Assembly (NCBI RefSeq): GCF_013385425.1
Contig: NZ_JACAQA010000003.1
Span: forward strand, 310,001-374,000
Direction of reading: 5' to 3'
Source: Pseudomonas gingeri
GTDB taxonomy: Bacteria; Pseudomonadota; Gammaproteobacteria; Pseudomonadales; Pseudomonadaceae
DNA length: 64,000 nt
Shown here: positions 1 through 8,411 of the stretch, piece by piece
Numbering within the stretch: position 1 is the stretch's first letter
Layout of the letters: each line of letters begins with the position of its first letter
Notes under the pieces: generated by a model
Seen by the model: only the letters and a program-made list of their open reading frames with translations
The model's database searches: none
Told to the model about the DNA's origin: nothing
Made by a program: the position numbers and the translations under genes

Positions 1-588
1 TGGCTGGTGCTGGGCAAGCGTCCGGGGCTGATGCCGAGTGTCGGGATCATGCTGGCGTTTACCGGTTTGATGCTGTTGTCCGGGCCCAATGGCGCGAAGC
101 TGAATTTCAGCTCCGGGGAGATCGCCACGGTGATCAGCGCCATCGCGATTGCCGCCGAAATCATCCTGATCAGCAACTATGCCGGCAAGGTCGATGTACG
201 GCGGGTGACCGTGGTGCAGTTGGCCACGGCGTCGATCCTGGCGTTTCTGATGATCGTGCCGACCCAGGAGGCGTTGCCGGAGTTTTCCTGGTTGTTGTTG
301 GCCAGTGCCGTCGGCCTCGGGGCCGCCAGTGCGGCGATTCAGGTGGCGATGAACTGGGCGCAGAAGAGTGTTTCGCCGACCCGTGCCACCTTGATCTATG
401 CCGGGGAACCGGTCTGGGCGGGGATTGCCGGGCGTCTGGCCGGTGAGCGCCTGCCGGGGATTGCGCTGCTGGGGGCGGCGTTGATTGTCGCGGCGGTGAT
501 CGTCAGCGAGTTGAAGACCAAGGGCAAACAACGGGCCGAGGCAGTCGAAGAGGCTGCGGAAGCCGAAGGGCTGGATCCGAACAAATAA
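1..588 (+). CDS. EamA/DMT-family transporter, C-terminal part (5' end outside window)
   Basis: The reading frame is open from the first base to a TAA at 586-588, so this is the C-terminal ~195 residues of a longer protein. It is rich in hydrophobic helices separated by short polar loops, and the stretch around residues 100-160 (WAQKSVSPTRATLIYAGEP, then a Gly/Ala-rich last helix pair) is typical of the second EamA repeat of drug/metabolite transporters of the inner membrane. EamA proteins export amino acids, metabolites or drugs; the substrate cannot be read here. The C-terminal tail is unusually acidic and Ala/Glu-rich (AEAVEEAAEAEG). It runs the same way as the mrp operon, but a stem-loop and 116 bp separate them, so they are probably separate units. 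Confidence 0.8.
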   Translation, partial: WLVLGKRPGLMPSVGIMLAFTGLMLLSGPNGAKLNFSSGEIATVISAIAIAAEIILISNYAGKVDVRRVTVVQLATASILAFLMIVPTQEALPEFSWLLLASAVGLGAASAAIQVAMNWAQKSVSPTRATLIYAGEPVWAGIAGRLAGERLPGIALLGAALIVAAVIVSELKTKGKQRAEAVEEAAEAEGLDPNK

Positions 589-592
589 ACAG

Positions 593-611
593 GGCAAATC
601 AGGCATTTGCC
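593..611 (+). terminator. Stem-loop after the EamA gene
   Basis: Inverted arms GGCAAAT and ATTTGCC with a 5-base loop start 5 bases after the EamA stop codon. There is no T-run after it, so it is at best a weak intrinsic terminator or an mRNA 3'-end stabiliser. Confidence 0.3.
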
Positions 612-704
612 ACCTACCTTGTAGGATTCTGCCACAGGTTCTGGGTTGGTGATCTCCGGCGCGCCACGTATGATCCTTCGCAAACTCCTGCAGATTAGAA
701 GCCT

Positions 705-3623
705 ATGTCCCTGATAGTTCTACTGCTTCTGCCTTTTATCGGCAGCTGTCTGGCGGCCCTGCTGCCGCATAACGCCCGCAACAGTGAATCCATCCTGGCC
801 GGTGTCATCGCCCTGGTCGGCACCCTGCAGATGGCGCTGCTCTACCCGCAGATCGCCCACGGCGGTGTGATTCACGAAACCATCAATTGGCTGCCCAGCC
901 TGGGGCTGAACTTCGTCCTGCGCCTGGATGGCTTCGCCTGGTTGTTCTCCATGCTGGTGCTGGGCATCGGTACCCTGGTGTCGCTGTACGCTCGCTACTA
1001 CATGTCGCCGGAAGATCCGGTGCCGCGCTTTTTCGCCTTTTTCCTGGCCTTTATGGGCGCCATGCTCGGCCTGGTGCTGTCCGGCAACCTGATCCAGATC
1101 GTGTTCTTCTGGGAACTGACCAGCCTGTTCTCCTTCCTGCTGATCGGCTATTGGCACCACCGCAGTGATGCCCGTCGCGGTGCCTATATGGCGCTGACGG
1201 TTACCGGCGCCGGCGGTCTGTGCCTGCTGGCGGGGGTATTGATTCTCGGCCATGTGGTCGGCAGCTATGACCTGGACACTGTGTTGGCGGCCGGCGATAA
1301 AATCCGTGCCCACGTCCTGTACCCGGTCCTACTGCCACTAATCCTGATCGGCGCCCTGAGCAAGAGCGCGCAGTTCCCATTCCACTTCTGGCTGCCCCAC
1401 GCCATGGCCGCGCCGACTCCGGTTTCGGCCTATCTGCACTCGGCGACCATGGTCAAGGCCGGGGTGTTTCTCCTCGCCCGACTGTGGCCGTCGCTCTCCG
1501 GCAGCGACGAGTGGTTCTGGATTGTCGGCGGTGCCGGCGCCGCAACCCTGATGCTCGGCGCCTACTGCGCCATGTTCCAGAACGACCTCAAGGGCCTGCT
1601 GGCCTACTCCACCATCAGCCACCTGGGCCTGATCACCCTGCTGCTGGGCCTGAACAGCCCACTGGCCGCCGTGGCCGCGGTGTTCCACATTCTCAACCAT
1701 GCGACCTTCAAGGCCTCGCTGTTCATGGCCGCCGGCATCATCGACCATGAAAGCGGCACCCGCGATATCCGCAAGCTCAGCGGCCTGATCAAGCTGATTC
1801 CGTTCACCGCGACCCTGGCGATGGTCGCCAGTGCCTCCATGGCCGGGGTGCCGCTGCTCAACGGCTTCCTCTCCAAGGAAATGTTCTTCGCCGAAACGGT
1901 GTTCATCAATTCCACGGCCTGGGTCGAAACGGCCCTGCCGGTGATTGCCACCCTCGCCGGCACCTTCAGCGTCGCCTACTCGCTGCGCTTTACCGTCGAT
2001 GTGTTCTTCGGTCCCAAGGCCACCGACCTGCCCCACACGCCTCACGAGCCGCCGCGCTGGATGCGCGCGCCGGTGGAACTGCTGGTGTTCACCTGCCTGC
2101 TGGTGGGGATTTTCCCGGCCCAGGTGGTCGGTTCAATCCTCGCCACCGCGGCCCTGCCGGTGGTCGGCGGGGTCTTGCCCGAGTACAGCCTGGCGATCTG
2201 GCACGGCCTGAATGCGCCGATGATCATGAGCCTGATCGCCATGTCCGGCGGCGTGCTGCTCTATCTGCTGCTACGCAAGCAACTCAAGCGTGGCCGTTTC
2301 AGTCGTCCGCCGCTGATCGGTCGCCTCAACGGCAAGCGCCTGTTCGAGCGCTGCCTGGTGACCATCATGCGCTACGCCCGGCGCATCGAGCGCCGGGTCA
2401 GCACCCAGCGCCTGCAAACCCAGTTGTTCCTGCTGGTGCTGGCGGCGGTGGTTGCCGGCCTGATCCCGATGCTGCACAGCAGCCTGTCCTGGGGCGACCG
2501 GCCGAAGATCCCCGGCTCCATTGTCTTCGTCACCCTCTGGTTGCTGGCCATCGCCTGCGCCCTGGGCGCCGCCTGGCAAGCCAAGTACCACCGGCTGGCG
2601 GCCATGATCATGGTCAGCGTCTGCGGCCTGATGACCTGCATCACCTTTGTCTGGTTCTCCGCGCCGGACCTGGCCCTGACCCAACTGGTGGTGGAAGTGG
2701 TGACCACGGTGCTGATCCTGCTGGGCCTGCGCTGGCTGCCACGGCGTATCGAAGAGGTCTCGCCGCTGCCGAGCAGCCTGCGCAAGGCGCGGATTCGCCG
2801 CCTGCGCGACCTGCTGTTGTCGGTCGGGGTCGGCGGCGGTATGGCCCTGCTGTCCTACGCCATGCTGACCCGCCAGACGCCCAACGATATCTCCTCGTTC
2901 TACCTCAGTCGTGCCCTGCCCGAAGGGGGCGGCAGTAACGTGGTGAACGTGATGCTGGTGGACTTCCGTGGCTTCGACACCCTCGGTGAAATCACCGTGC
3001 TGATGGCCACCGCCCTGACCGTGTTCGCCCTGCTGCGCCGCTTCCGTCCGCCGAAGGAAAGCCTCGAACTACCCAACCAGCAGCGCCAACTGGCCCCGGA
3101 CGTGGCCACCGATCTGGTCAACCCGCGCAGCGCCAGCGACACCGCCCTGGGCTTCATGATGGTGCCGGCGGTGCTGGTGCGCCTGCTGCTGCCGATCGCC
3201 TTCGTGGTCTCGATGTACCTGTTTATGCGCGGGCATAACCAGCCGGGTGGCGGTTTTGTCGCCGGGCTGGTGATGTCGGTGGCGTTTATCCTGCAATACA
3301 TGGTCGCCGGCACCCAGTGGGTTGAAGCACAGATGAGCCTGCGGCCGTTGCGCTGGATGGGCACCGGCCTGCTGTTCGCCACGGTCACGGGCCTGGGGGC
3401 GATGGCTTTCGGTTATCCGTTCCTGACCACCCACACCGCCCACCTGCATCTGCCGTTGCTGGGGGATATCCATGTCGCCAGCGCGTTGTTCTTCGATATC
3501 GGCGTGTACGCGGTGGTGGTCGGTTCGACCCTGCTGATCCTCACCGCCCTGGCGCACCAGTCGGTCCGCGCCCATCGGCCGAGCCAGCAACTCGGCGCCC
3601 AACCCAAGCCAGGAGCCGCCTGA
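705..3623 (+). CDS. mrpA: Mrp/Pha monovalent cation/H+ antiporter, fused subunit A-B
   Basis: Large inner-membrane subunit of the multisubunit Na+(K+)/H+ antiporter used for pH and sodium homeostasis. Its 972 residues match the group 2 arrangement, in which MrpA carries MrpB at its C-terminus. Residues ~1-770 form the NuoL/ND5-like proton channel; K220 begins the conserved KSAQFPFHFWLPHAMAAP stretch and the HSATMVKAG helix follows at ~245-253. Residues ~828-950 are the MnhB domain, with RGHNQPGGGFVAGL from R842. The ATG at 705 is the first in-frame start before the conserved N-terminal helix. The stop overlaps the mrpC start (TGATG), so translation is coupled. It is the first of six genes packed with 4-base overlaps. 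The family is also called pha, sha or mnh; ion preference cannot be read from sequence. Confidence 0.95.
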   Translation: MSLIVLLLLPFIGSCLAALLPHNARNSESILAGVIALVGTLQMALLYPQIAHGGVIHETINWLPSLGLNFVLRLDGFAWLFSMLVLGIGTLVSLYARYYMSPEDPVPRFFAFFLAFMGAMLGLVLSGNLIQIVFFWELTSLFSFLLIGYWHHRSDARRGAYMALTVTGAGGLCLLAGVLILGHVVGSYDLDTVLAAGDKIRAHVLYPVLLPLILIGALSKSAQFPFHFWLPHAMAAPTPVSAYLHSATMVKAGVFLLARLWPSLSGSDEWFWIVGGAGAATLMLGAYCAMFQNDLKGLLAYSTISHLGLITLLLGLNSPLAAVAAVFHILNHATFKASLFMAAGIIDHESGTRDIRKLSGLIKLIPFTATLAMVASASMAGVPLLNGFLSKEMFFAETVFINSTAWVETALPVIATLAGTFSVAYSLRFTVDVFFGPKATDLPHTPHEPPRWMRAPVELLVFTCLLVGIFPAQVVGSILATAALPVVGGVLPEYSLAIWHGLNAPMIMSLIAMSGGVLLYLLLRKQLKRGRFSRPPLIGRLNGKRLFERCLVTIMRYARRIERRVSTQRLQTQLFLLVLAAVVAGLIPMLHSSLSWGDRPKIPGSIVFVTLWLLAIACALGAAWQAKYHRLAAMIMVSVCGLMTCITFVWFSAPDLALTQLVVEVVTTVLILLGLRWLPRRIEEVSPLPSSLRKARIRRLRDLLLSVGVGGGMALLSYAMLTRQTPNDISSFYLSRALPEGGGSNVVNVMLVDFRGFDTLGEITVLMATALTVFALLRRFRPPKESLELPNQQRQLAPDVATDLVNPRSASDTALGFMMVPAVLVRLLLPIAFVVSMYLFMRGHNQPGGGFVAGLVMSVAFILQYMVAGTQWVEAQMSLRPLRWMGTGLLFATVTGLGAMAFGYPFLTTHTAHLHLPLLGDIHVASALFFDIGVYAVVVGSTLLILTALAHQSVRAHRPSQQLGAQPKPGAA

Positions 3624-3967
3624 TGGAAGAAGTCATTGCAATTGCCATTGGCGTGCTCGCGGCCTCCGGGGTCTGGCTGATGCTGCGTCCACGGACCTTC
3701 CAGGTGGTGATGGGCCTCTGCCTGCTGTCCTACGGGGTCAACCTGTTTATCTTCAGCATGGGCAGCCTGTTTATCGGCAAGGAGCCGATCATCAAGGACG
3801 GCGTGCCCCAGGACCTGCTCAACTACACCGACCCGCTGCCCCAGGCCCTGGTGCTCACCGCCATTGTGATCAGCTTCGCCATGACCGCGCTGTTCCTGGT
3901 GGTGCTGCTGGCCTCGCGCGGCCTGACCGGTACCGACCATGTCGATGGCCGGGAGCCCAAGGAATGA
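3623..3967 (+). CDS. mrpC: Mrp/Pha antiporter subunit C (NuoK-like)
   Basis: Small membrane subunit of the Mrp antiporter, 114 residues with three predicted helices, homologous to NuoK of complex I. Recognisable features are the GVNLFIFSMGSLF stretch and the DPLPQALVLTAIVISFA helix shared by all MrpC/MnhC proteins; in NuoK the equivalent helices carry the proton path. Its ATG overlaps the mrpA stop by one base, and its own stop overlaps mrpD. It acts only as part of the complex in the inner membrane, with MrpA and MrpD as channel subunits. Confidence 0.94.
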   Translation: MEEVIAIAIGVLAASGVWLMLRPRTFQVVMGLCLLSYGVNLFIFSMGSLFIGKEPIIKDGVPQDLLNYTDPLPQALVLTAIVISFAMTALFLVVLLASRGLTGTDHVDGREPKE

Positions 3968-5631
3968 ACCCGATGTCGCACCTGATCATCGCCCCGATCC
4001 TGCTGCCGCTGCTCACGGCGGCGCTGATGCTGATGCTCGGCGAGAAGCACCGGCCGCTCAAGGCCCGCCTCAACCTGGGCTCGAGCCTGATCGGCCTGGG
4101 CATCTCGGTACTCTTGCTGATCGGCACCCAGGCCGGCGAAACCGGCTCCATCGGCGTCTACCTGCCGAGCAATTGGCAGGTGCCATTTGGCATCGTGCTG
4201 GTGGTCGACCGTCTCTCTGCGTTGATGCTGGTGCTGACCGGGATCATCGGCGTCAGCGCGCTGCTGTTCGCCATGGCCCGTTGGGACCGTGCCGGCGCCA
4301 GCTTCCACGCGTTGTTCCAGATCCAGTTGATGGGCCTTTACGGCGCTTTCCTGACCGCCGACCTGTTCAACCTGTTCGTGTTCTTCGAAGTCCTGCTGGC
4401 CGCTTCCTATGGCCTGGTCCTGCACGGTTCGGGGCGCTCGCGGGTGTCGGCGGGCTTGCACTACATCGCGATCAACCTGCTGGCCTCGTCGTTGTTCCTG
4501 ATCGGCGCGGCGCTGATCTATGGCGTTACCGGCACCCTGAACTTCGCCGACCTGGCGCTGAAGATCCCGCTGGTGCCGGAAGCCGATCGCGGGCTGCTGC
4601 ATGCGGGCGCGGCGATTCTCGCCGTGGCCTTCCTGGCCAAGGCCGGGATGTGGCCGCTGAACTTCTGGCTGGTGCCCGCCTACTCCTCGGCCAGCGCCCC
4701 GGTGGCGGCGATGTTCGCGATCATGACCAAGGTCGGGATCTACACGCTGCTGCGGCTGTGGACCTTGCTGTTTTCCGGCGAGGCCGGTGCCTCGGCGCAT
4801 TTTGGCGGTGACTGGCTGATCTACGGCGGCATGGCGACCATCGCCTGCGCCGCCGTGGCAATCCTCGCCGCCCAGCGCCTGGAACGCATGGCCAGCCTGA
4901 GTATCCTGGTCTCGGCGGGGATCCTGCTCTCGGCCATCGGTTTCGCCCAACCGAACCTCACGGCCGGCGCGCTGTTCTACCTGGTCAGCTCGACCCTGGC
5001 CCTGAGTGCGCTGTTCCTGCTGGCCGAACTGATCGAACGCTCACGTTCGGCCAACGAACTACCGCTGGAAGAGGACATCGACCCGCTGCCCCGGCGGCTG
5101 GAGTCCTTGCACCCAAGGCCCGGCACCAACCTGGACGATGAACAGAAAGCCGTGGTCGGCCAGGTCATTCCCTGGACCATGGCCTTCCTCGGCTTGAGCT
5201 TTATCGCCTGCGCCCTGCTGATCATCGGCATGCCGCCGCTGTCCGGCTTTATCGGCAAGCTGGCCTTGCTCAGCGCCTTGCTCAATCCGAAAGGGTTGGG
5301 CATCGATGCGCCGATCTCCCTGGCGGCCTGGGGCCTGCTGGCCTTGCTGGTGCTGTCCGGGCTCGCTTCGCTGCTGGCTTTCTCGCGCATGGGCATCTCG
5401 CGTTTCTGGACACCCCAGGAGCGTCCGTCGCCAGCGCTACGGCGTTTCGAATGCCTGCCCATCTTTGCCCTGCTGGGCCTGTGCATCCTGCTGACCGTCA
5501 AGGCCGAGCCGCTGTTGCGCTACACCCAGGCGGCGGCTGACTCCCTCGACAACCCCGGACAGTACATCAGCGCCGTGCAGGCCGCTCGCCCGGTGCCGAA
5601 CCCGACCACCGCCGTGGAGGTACAGCCATGA
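3964..5631 (+). CDS. mrpD: Mrp/Pha antiporter subunit D (NuoN/NuoM-like)
   Basis: Second large channel subunit, 555 residues, homologous to the antiporter-like subunits NuoM/NuoN of complex I. K226 opens the family motif KAGMWPLNFWLVPAYSSA, and the TKVGIYTLLRL helix follows; a charged loop at ~360-390 (ELIERSRSANELPLEEDIDP) is the usual cytoplasmic insert. The ATG at 3964 overlaps the mrpC stop by 4 bases (ATGA); a second ATG three codons on (MNPMSHL) could also serve. Pairs with MrpA as the ion/proton translocating unit. Confidence 0.95.
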   Translation: MNPMSHLIIAPILLPLLTAALMLMLGEKHRPLKARLNLGSSLIGLGISVLLLIGTQAGETGSIGVYLPSNWQVPFGIVLVVDRLSALMLVLTGIIGVSALLFAMARWDRAGASFHALFQIQLMGLYGAFLTADLFNLFVFFEVLLAASYGLVLHGSGRSRVSAGLHYIAINLLASSLFLIGAALIYGVTGTLNFADLALKIPLVPEADRGLLHAGAAILAVAFLAKAGMWPLNFWLVPAYSSASAPVAAMFAIMTKVGIYTLLRLWTLLFSGEAGASAHFGGDWLIYGGMATIACAAVAILAAQRLERMASLSILVSAGILLSAIGFAQPNLTAGALFYLVSSTLALSALFLLAELIERSRSANELPLEEDIDPLPRRLESLHPRPGTNLDDEQKAVVGQVIPWTMAFLGLSFIACALLIIGMPPLSGFIGKLALLSALLNPKGLGIDAPISLAAWGLLALLVLSGLASLLAFSRMGISRFWTPQERPSPALRRFECLPIFALLGLCILLTVKAEPLLRYTQAAADSLDNPGQYISAVQAARPVPNPTTAVEVQP

Positions 5632-6116
5632 AACGCCTGTTCCCCGCGCCGTGGCTGTCCCTGGCGCTGTGGCTGTTGTGGCTGGTGCTGAACCTGTCGG
5701 TCAGCCCGGGTAACCTGCTGCTGGGTGCGGCCCTCGGCGTCTTCGCTCCGGTGATGATGGCGCCCTTGCGCCCGCGGCCGATCCGTATCCGTCGCCCCGG
5801 GGTGATGCTGCGCCTGTTTTTTCGGGTCGGTGCCGACGTGGTGCTGTCCAACCTCGCCGTTGCCTGGGGCGTGCTCAACGCCGGACGCCGCGCGCCGCGT
5901 TCGGCCTTCGTCAAGGTGCCCCTGGACCTGCGCGATGCCAACGGCCTGGCCGTGCTGTCGATGATCTGCACGGTGGTTCCCGGCACCGTCTGGTCGGAAC
6001 TGGCCCTGGACCGCAGCGTCCTGCTACTGCACGTTTTCGACCTGGACGACGAAAGCGGTTTTATCCAGCACTTCAAGACGACTTACGAACGTCCTCTGAT
6101 GGAGATCTTCGAATGA
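5628..6116 (+). CDS. mrpE: Mrp/Pha antiporter subunit E
   Basis: MnhE-family subunit of 162 residues. It begins with two hydrophobic segments (LSLALWLLWLVLNLSVSPGNLLLG) and continues with the conserved soluble part ending in LMEIFE. The NGLAVLSMICTVVPGTVWSEL stretch is the family signature. Overlaps mrpD and mrpF by 4 bases on each side. In other Mrp systems MrpE supports complex assembly and full activity rather than forming the channel. Confidence 0.93.
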   Translation: MKRLFPAPWLSLALWLLWLVLNLSVSPGNLLLGAALGVFAPVMMAPLRPRPIRIRRPGVMLRLFFRVGADVVLSNLAVAWGVLNAGRRAPRSAFVKVPLDLRDANGLAVLSMICTVVPGTVWSELALDRSVLLLHVFDLDDESGFIQHFKTTYERPLMEIFE

Positions 6117-6391
6117 GCGCACTGCTCGCCAATGCGATCCTGCTGAGCCTGTTCATCTTCAGCGTGGCGCTGGTGCTGACCGTGGTCCGGCTGTTCAAGG
6201 GCCCGTCGGCGCAAGACCGGGTCCTGGCCCTGGACTACCTGTACCTGATTGCCATGCTGATGATGCTGGTACTGGGCATCCGCTACGCCAGTGATACCTA
6301 CTTCGAAGCGGCGCTGCTGATTGCCCTGTTCGGCTTTGTCGGCTCGTTTGCCCTGGCCAAATTCCTTCTGCGTGGCGAGGTGATCGAATGA
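6113..6391 (+). CDS. mrpF: Mrp/Pha antiporter subunit F
   Basis: MrpF/PhaF-family protein of 92 residues, almost entirely three transmembrane helices. The conserved GPSAQDRVLALDYLY stretch contains the Asp-Arg pair typical of the family and probably lies at the membrane face. ATGA overlaps with mrpE upstream and mrpG downstream mean strict operon translation. Small hydrophobic subunits F and G are needed for complex stability in studied homologues. Confidence 0.93.
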   Translation: MSALLANAILLSLFIFSVALVLTVVRLFKGPSAQDRVLALDYLYLIAMLMMLVLGIRYASDTYFEAALLIALFGFVGSFALAKFLLRGEVIE

Positions 6392-6747
6392 ACCCGTTAT
6401 CCCTCTGGATCGAAATTCCGGTGGCCTTTCTGCTGGTGGCCGCCAGCCTGCTCGCCCTGTGTGGCGCCATCGGCCTGTTGCGCATGAAGGACTTCTTCCA
6501 GCGCATGCACCCGCCGGCACTGGCCTCGACCCTTGGCGCCTGGTGCGTGGCGCTGGCCTCGATCCTGTACTTTTCGGCACTCAAGTCGGAGCCGGTGATC
6601 CACGCCTGGCTGATTCCGATCCTGTTGTCGATCACCGTCCCGGTGACCACCTTGCTGCTGGCCCGCACAGGGTTGTTCCGCAAGCGTATGGCCGGCGACG
6701 ATGTGCCCGCGGAAGTCAGTAGTGGGCGTACCGAGGGCAAGGGCTGA
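6388..6747 (+). CDS. mrpG: Mrp/Pha antiporter subunit G
   Basis: PhaG/MnhG-family subunit, 119 residues, last gene of the mrp operon. Family features are GAIGLLRMKDFFQRMHPPALASTLG and a closing helix, then a short polar C-terminus. Overlaps mrpF by ATGA. Only 17 bases separate its stop from the stop of the minus-strand immunity gene, and I see no convincing hairpin there, so read-through into antisense of the toxin/immunity unit is possible. Confidence 0.93.
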   Translation: MNPLSLWIEIPVAFLLVAASLLALCGAIGLLRMKDFFQRMHPPALASTLGAWCVALASILYFSALKSEPVIHAWLIPILLSITVPVTTLLLARTGLFRKRMAGDDVPAEVSSGRTEGKG

Positions 6748-6764
6748 GAGATTTGAAGGACAGT

Positions 6765-6998
6765 TCAATAGGCATTACAGGTCAGTTGGAAAATATAGCG
6801 TTGGTCGTAAAGTTTTCTACCAGCCAACGCTTCAACAGCCTCCAACTGTGAGGCACTAAGATCGTAGCCTTCATCCCCACGTTGAGGAGCAGACCACGCC
6901 ATGACTGCTGACAATTGCTCCTCGCAGTCCTCAGGAAGCTCAATTTCAAAGGCCAGCAACTCGGTTTCTTTATCGAATGCTTCGATTATGTATCTCAA
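6765..6998 (-). CDS. Small acidic protein, probable immunity to the adjacent rRNase toxin
   Basis: 77 residues, strongly acidic in the first half (FDKETELLAFEIELPEDCEE), with no signal peptide or membrane segment. It starts with TTG at 6998, overlapping the toxin stop (TTGA), so it is translationally coupled behind the toxin. Position, size and acidity fit an immunity protein for the very basic nuclease tail of its neighbour. It resembles small Pseudomonas proteins found behind S-type pyocin-domain toxins (DUF7683-like, from memory) and does not look like the classic 84-residue colicin E3 immunity protein. Function is inferred from context, not shown. Confidence 0.65.
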   Translation of the reverse strand: MRYIIEAFDKETELLAFEIELPEDCEEQLSAVMAWSAPQRGDEGYDLSASQLEAVEALAGRKLYDQRYIFQLTCNAY

Positions 6999-8200
6999 GG
7001 CTCTACCTCACGTGTTTTGTCGGCTGGTTTTGTCTGCTCACCTGTTTCCGAATTGAACTCTCCCAGGTGTTTTCCGCGTCTGTTGTACTTCTCGACTGCA
7101 CCATGCTGGCTGTCCCACTCAAAAATAGTGCCGTCCTTGGTTTTCCAACGTTTGCGTAGATGACCACCACCTCGTACGGATGTTTTACGGGGTGTCACTT
7201 TGGCATCCGGAAAAGCCATCAGCCCTTTAGGCGCTGGGTAGTACGAATGATCCCCTCCAAATGGCTTCGAATACACCACATAAATCGACTTCAGCCCGGA
7301 GTCGAGCGGAAACGTAATGATCCGATCACCAAGGGTAACGTCGTCAGCGACCGGATAACCGTCGATCTGTGAATCCACCCCTTCCTCGATGGGATGCACA
7401 AGGATGCTGCCCATCGGCTGATCCGTGTGTTCCGGGAAAGTCAGTTCGGGGGTGAGCAGCGGGCCACCGTTGGGCGTCCAGAGCAGGGTGATGCCGTCGC
7501 CCAGATGGGCTTCCAGCGTGCGGCCGTCGGCCCTCCATTGGGCTTTGACAATACGGACGCTGTCCTCCCCGGAAGCCTCGGTGTGAATACCGTAGAGCTG
7601 CAACGCCCCTTCGGCGTCATGACGAAACTGGAAACGCACACGGGAGGCCGCCGCCGCCATCTGGCGCAGTTCGTCGTCGCTGTACAAGGTGCCGTCCCCC
7701 ATACGGGCGGGGAGCATGCCGGCAATAAAGACCGTGGCACCACCACCGGCCACCATGGCGCTACGCAACATCCAGCGGAAACCCTGCTGGACGATGCCGC
7801 CTCCGGCGATTCGCCCCAGGGCCGCATCGGCTCCCAACGTGGCACCAAGCACGGCGGCTCCGGCGGGAATCGCCTTGGTTTTCGACACCATGACCTTGCC
7901 GAAATGGGAGGCCGGTTCCGTAGCCGTGCCCGCCTCCGTACAGCACCAGTTTGCGGGGTCACAGGACTTGGCAAAGATCGCGCCTTGTGACGGTTTCGGC
8001 TGCGACCATGGATCCTTCTTGAGGGGGATCTCCGGAGGCGCCGGGGCGGGGTCTTTCTGTTCGACACCACCGAAGCAGCCCCAGCTTTCGGTCCGCCAGT
8101 CAGGCTCCTTGCACCAGGAGCATGGCTGGCCGGGCCGACAGAAGAGGCAGTCTTTTTTGTCGCCTTTCTCGAAAAAATCATTGCTCCATTTCAAACCCAT
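6995..8200 (-). CDS. S-type pyocin-domain toxin with C-terminal colicin E3-type 16S rRNase domain
   Basis: 401 residues. Residues 1-~110 are Cys/Pro/Trp-rich (CLFCRPGQPCSWC, then GAIFAKSCDP). An Ala/Gly-rich hydrophobic stretch follows at ~110-165, then a pyocin S/colicin translocation-type domain at ~165-340 (the LTPELTFPEH and IITFPLDSGLKSIYVVYS regions). The last 52 residues closely match the cytotoxic domain of colicin E3/cloacin DF13, which cleaves 16S rRNA near A1493. The catalytic triad spacing is kept as D363, H366, E370 within EWDSQHGAVEKY, followed by the conserved HLGEF-TG-KPADK tail. No signal peptide, lysis gene or TonB-receptor-binding domain is evident, so delivery may be contact-dependent (for example type VI) rather than release as a classic bacteriocin. 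Delivery route is inference. A hairpin covers its start codon. Confidence 0.85.
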   Translation of the reverse strand: MGLKWSNDFFEKGDKKDCLFCRPGQPCSWCKEPDWRTESWGCFGGVEQKDPAPAPPEIPLKKDPWSQPKPSQGAIFAKSCDPANWCCTEAGTATEPASHFGKVMVSKTKAIPAGAAVLGATLGADAALGRIAGGGIVQQGFRWMLRSAMVAGGGATVFIAGMLPARMGDGTLYSDDELRQMAAAASRVRFQFRHDAEGALQLYGIHTEASGEDSVRIVKAQWRADGRTLEAHLGDGITLLWTPNGGPLLTPELTFPEHTDQPMGSILVHPIEEGVDSQIDGYPVADDVTLGDRIITFPLDSGLKSIYVVYSKPFGGDHSYYPAPKGLMAFPDAKVTPRKTSVRGGGHLRKRWKTKDGTIFEWDSQHGAVEKYNRRGKHLGEFNSETGEQTKPADKTREVEP

Positions 8201-8238
8201 GTTCCTTCGTACTGGTTTGCAGTACGAAGGAACATGGG
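8196..8238 (-). promoter_or_regulatory. 18-bp perfect hairpin enclosing the toxin RBS and start codon
   Basis: Arms at 8196-8213 and 8221-8238 are perfect inverted repeats separated by a 7-base loop. On the toxin mRNA the 3' arm contains the ribosome site (GAAGGA) and the ATG at 8200-8198, so both would be buried in an 18-bp stem. The 5' arm holds another ATG (8235) that opens a 14-codon frame ending at a TGA inside toxin codons 2-3. This could hold toxin translation off until the leader is unwound, or could mark recombination at the toxin 5' end. Confidence 0.6.
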
Positions 8239-8411
8239 GGAGGTTTTCACGGCGATAAAGCCCCTGAAGAGTGTTTACAAAAAGCCCTTCAGCGTTTACA
8301 GATTGGTCCTACTCCAGACCGTCTACAGCGCGAATATCACCTGCTTTATGGGAGACGAGAAAACAACATGTTGATTGCCTTTGACGTACCGAAGGCGGGA
8401 GCTGGGAACCG

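Noticed and set aside
3823..4950. 375-codon open frame on the minus strand opposite mrpC/mrpD
   Set aside because: Gln/Gly/Arg-rich with no family features, and wholly antisense to two well-conserved antiporter genes; typical GC-bias shadow.
8239..8411. Open frame with plausible codons between the toxin and the AraC/GyrI gene (KAPEECLQKALQRLQIG...)
   Set aside because: It has no start codon with a ribosome site until late, and I recognise no family. It could be a gene remnant, but support is too thin to list.
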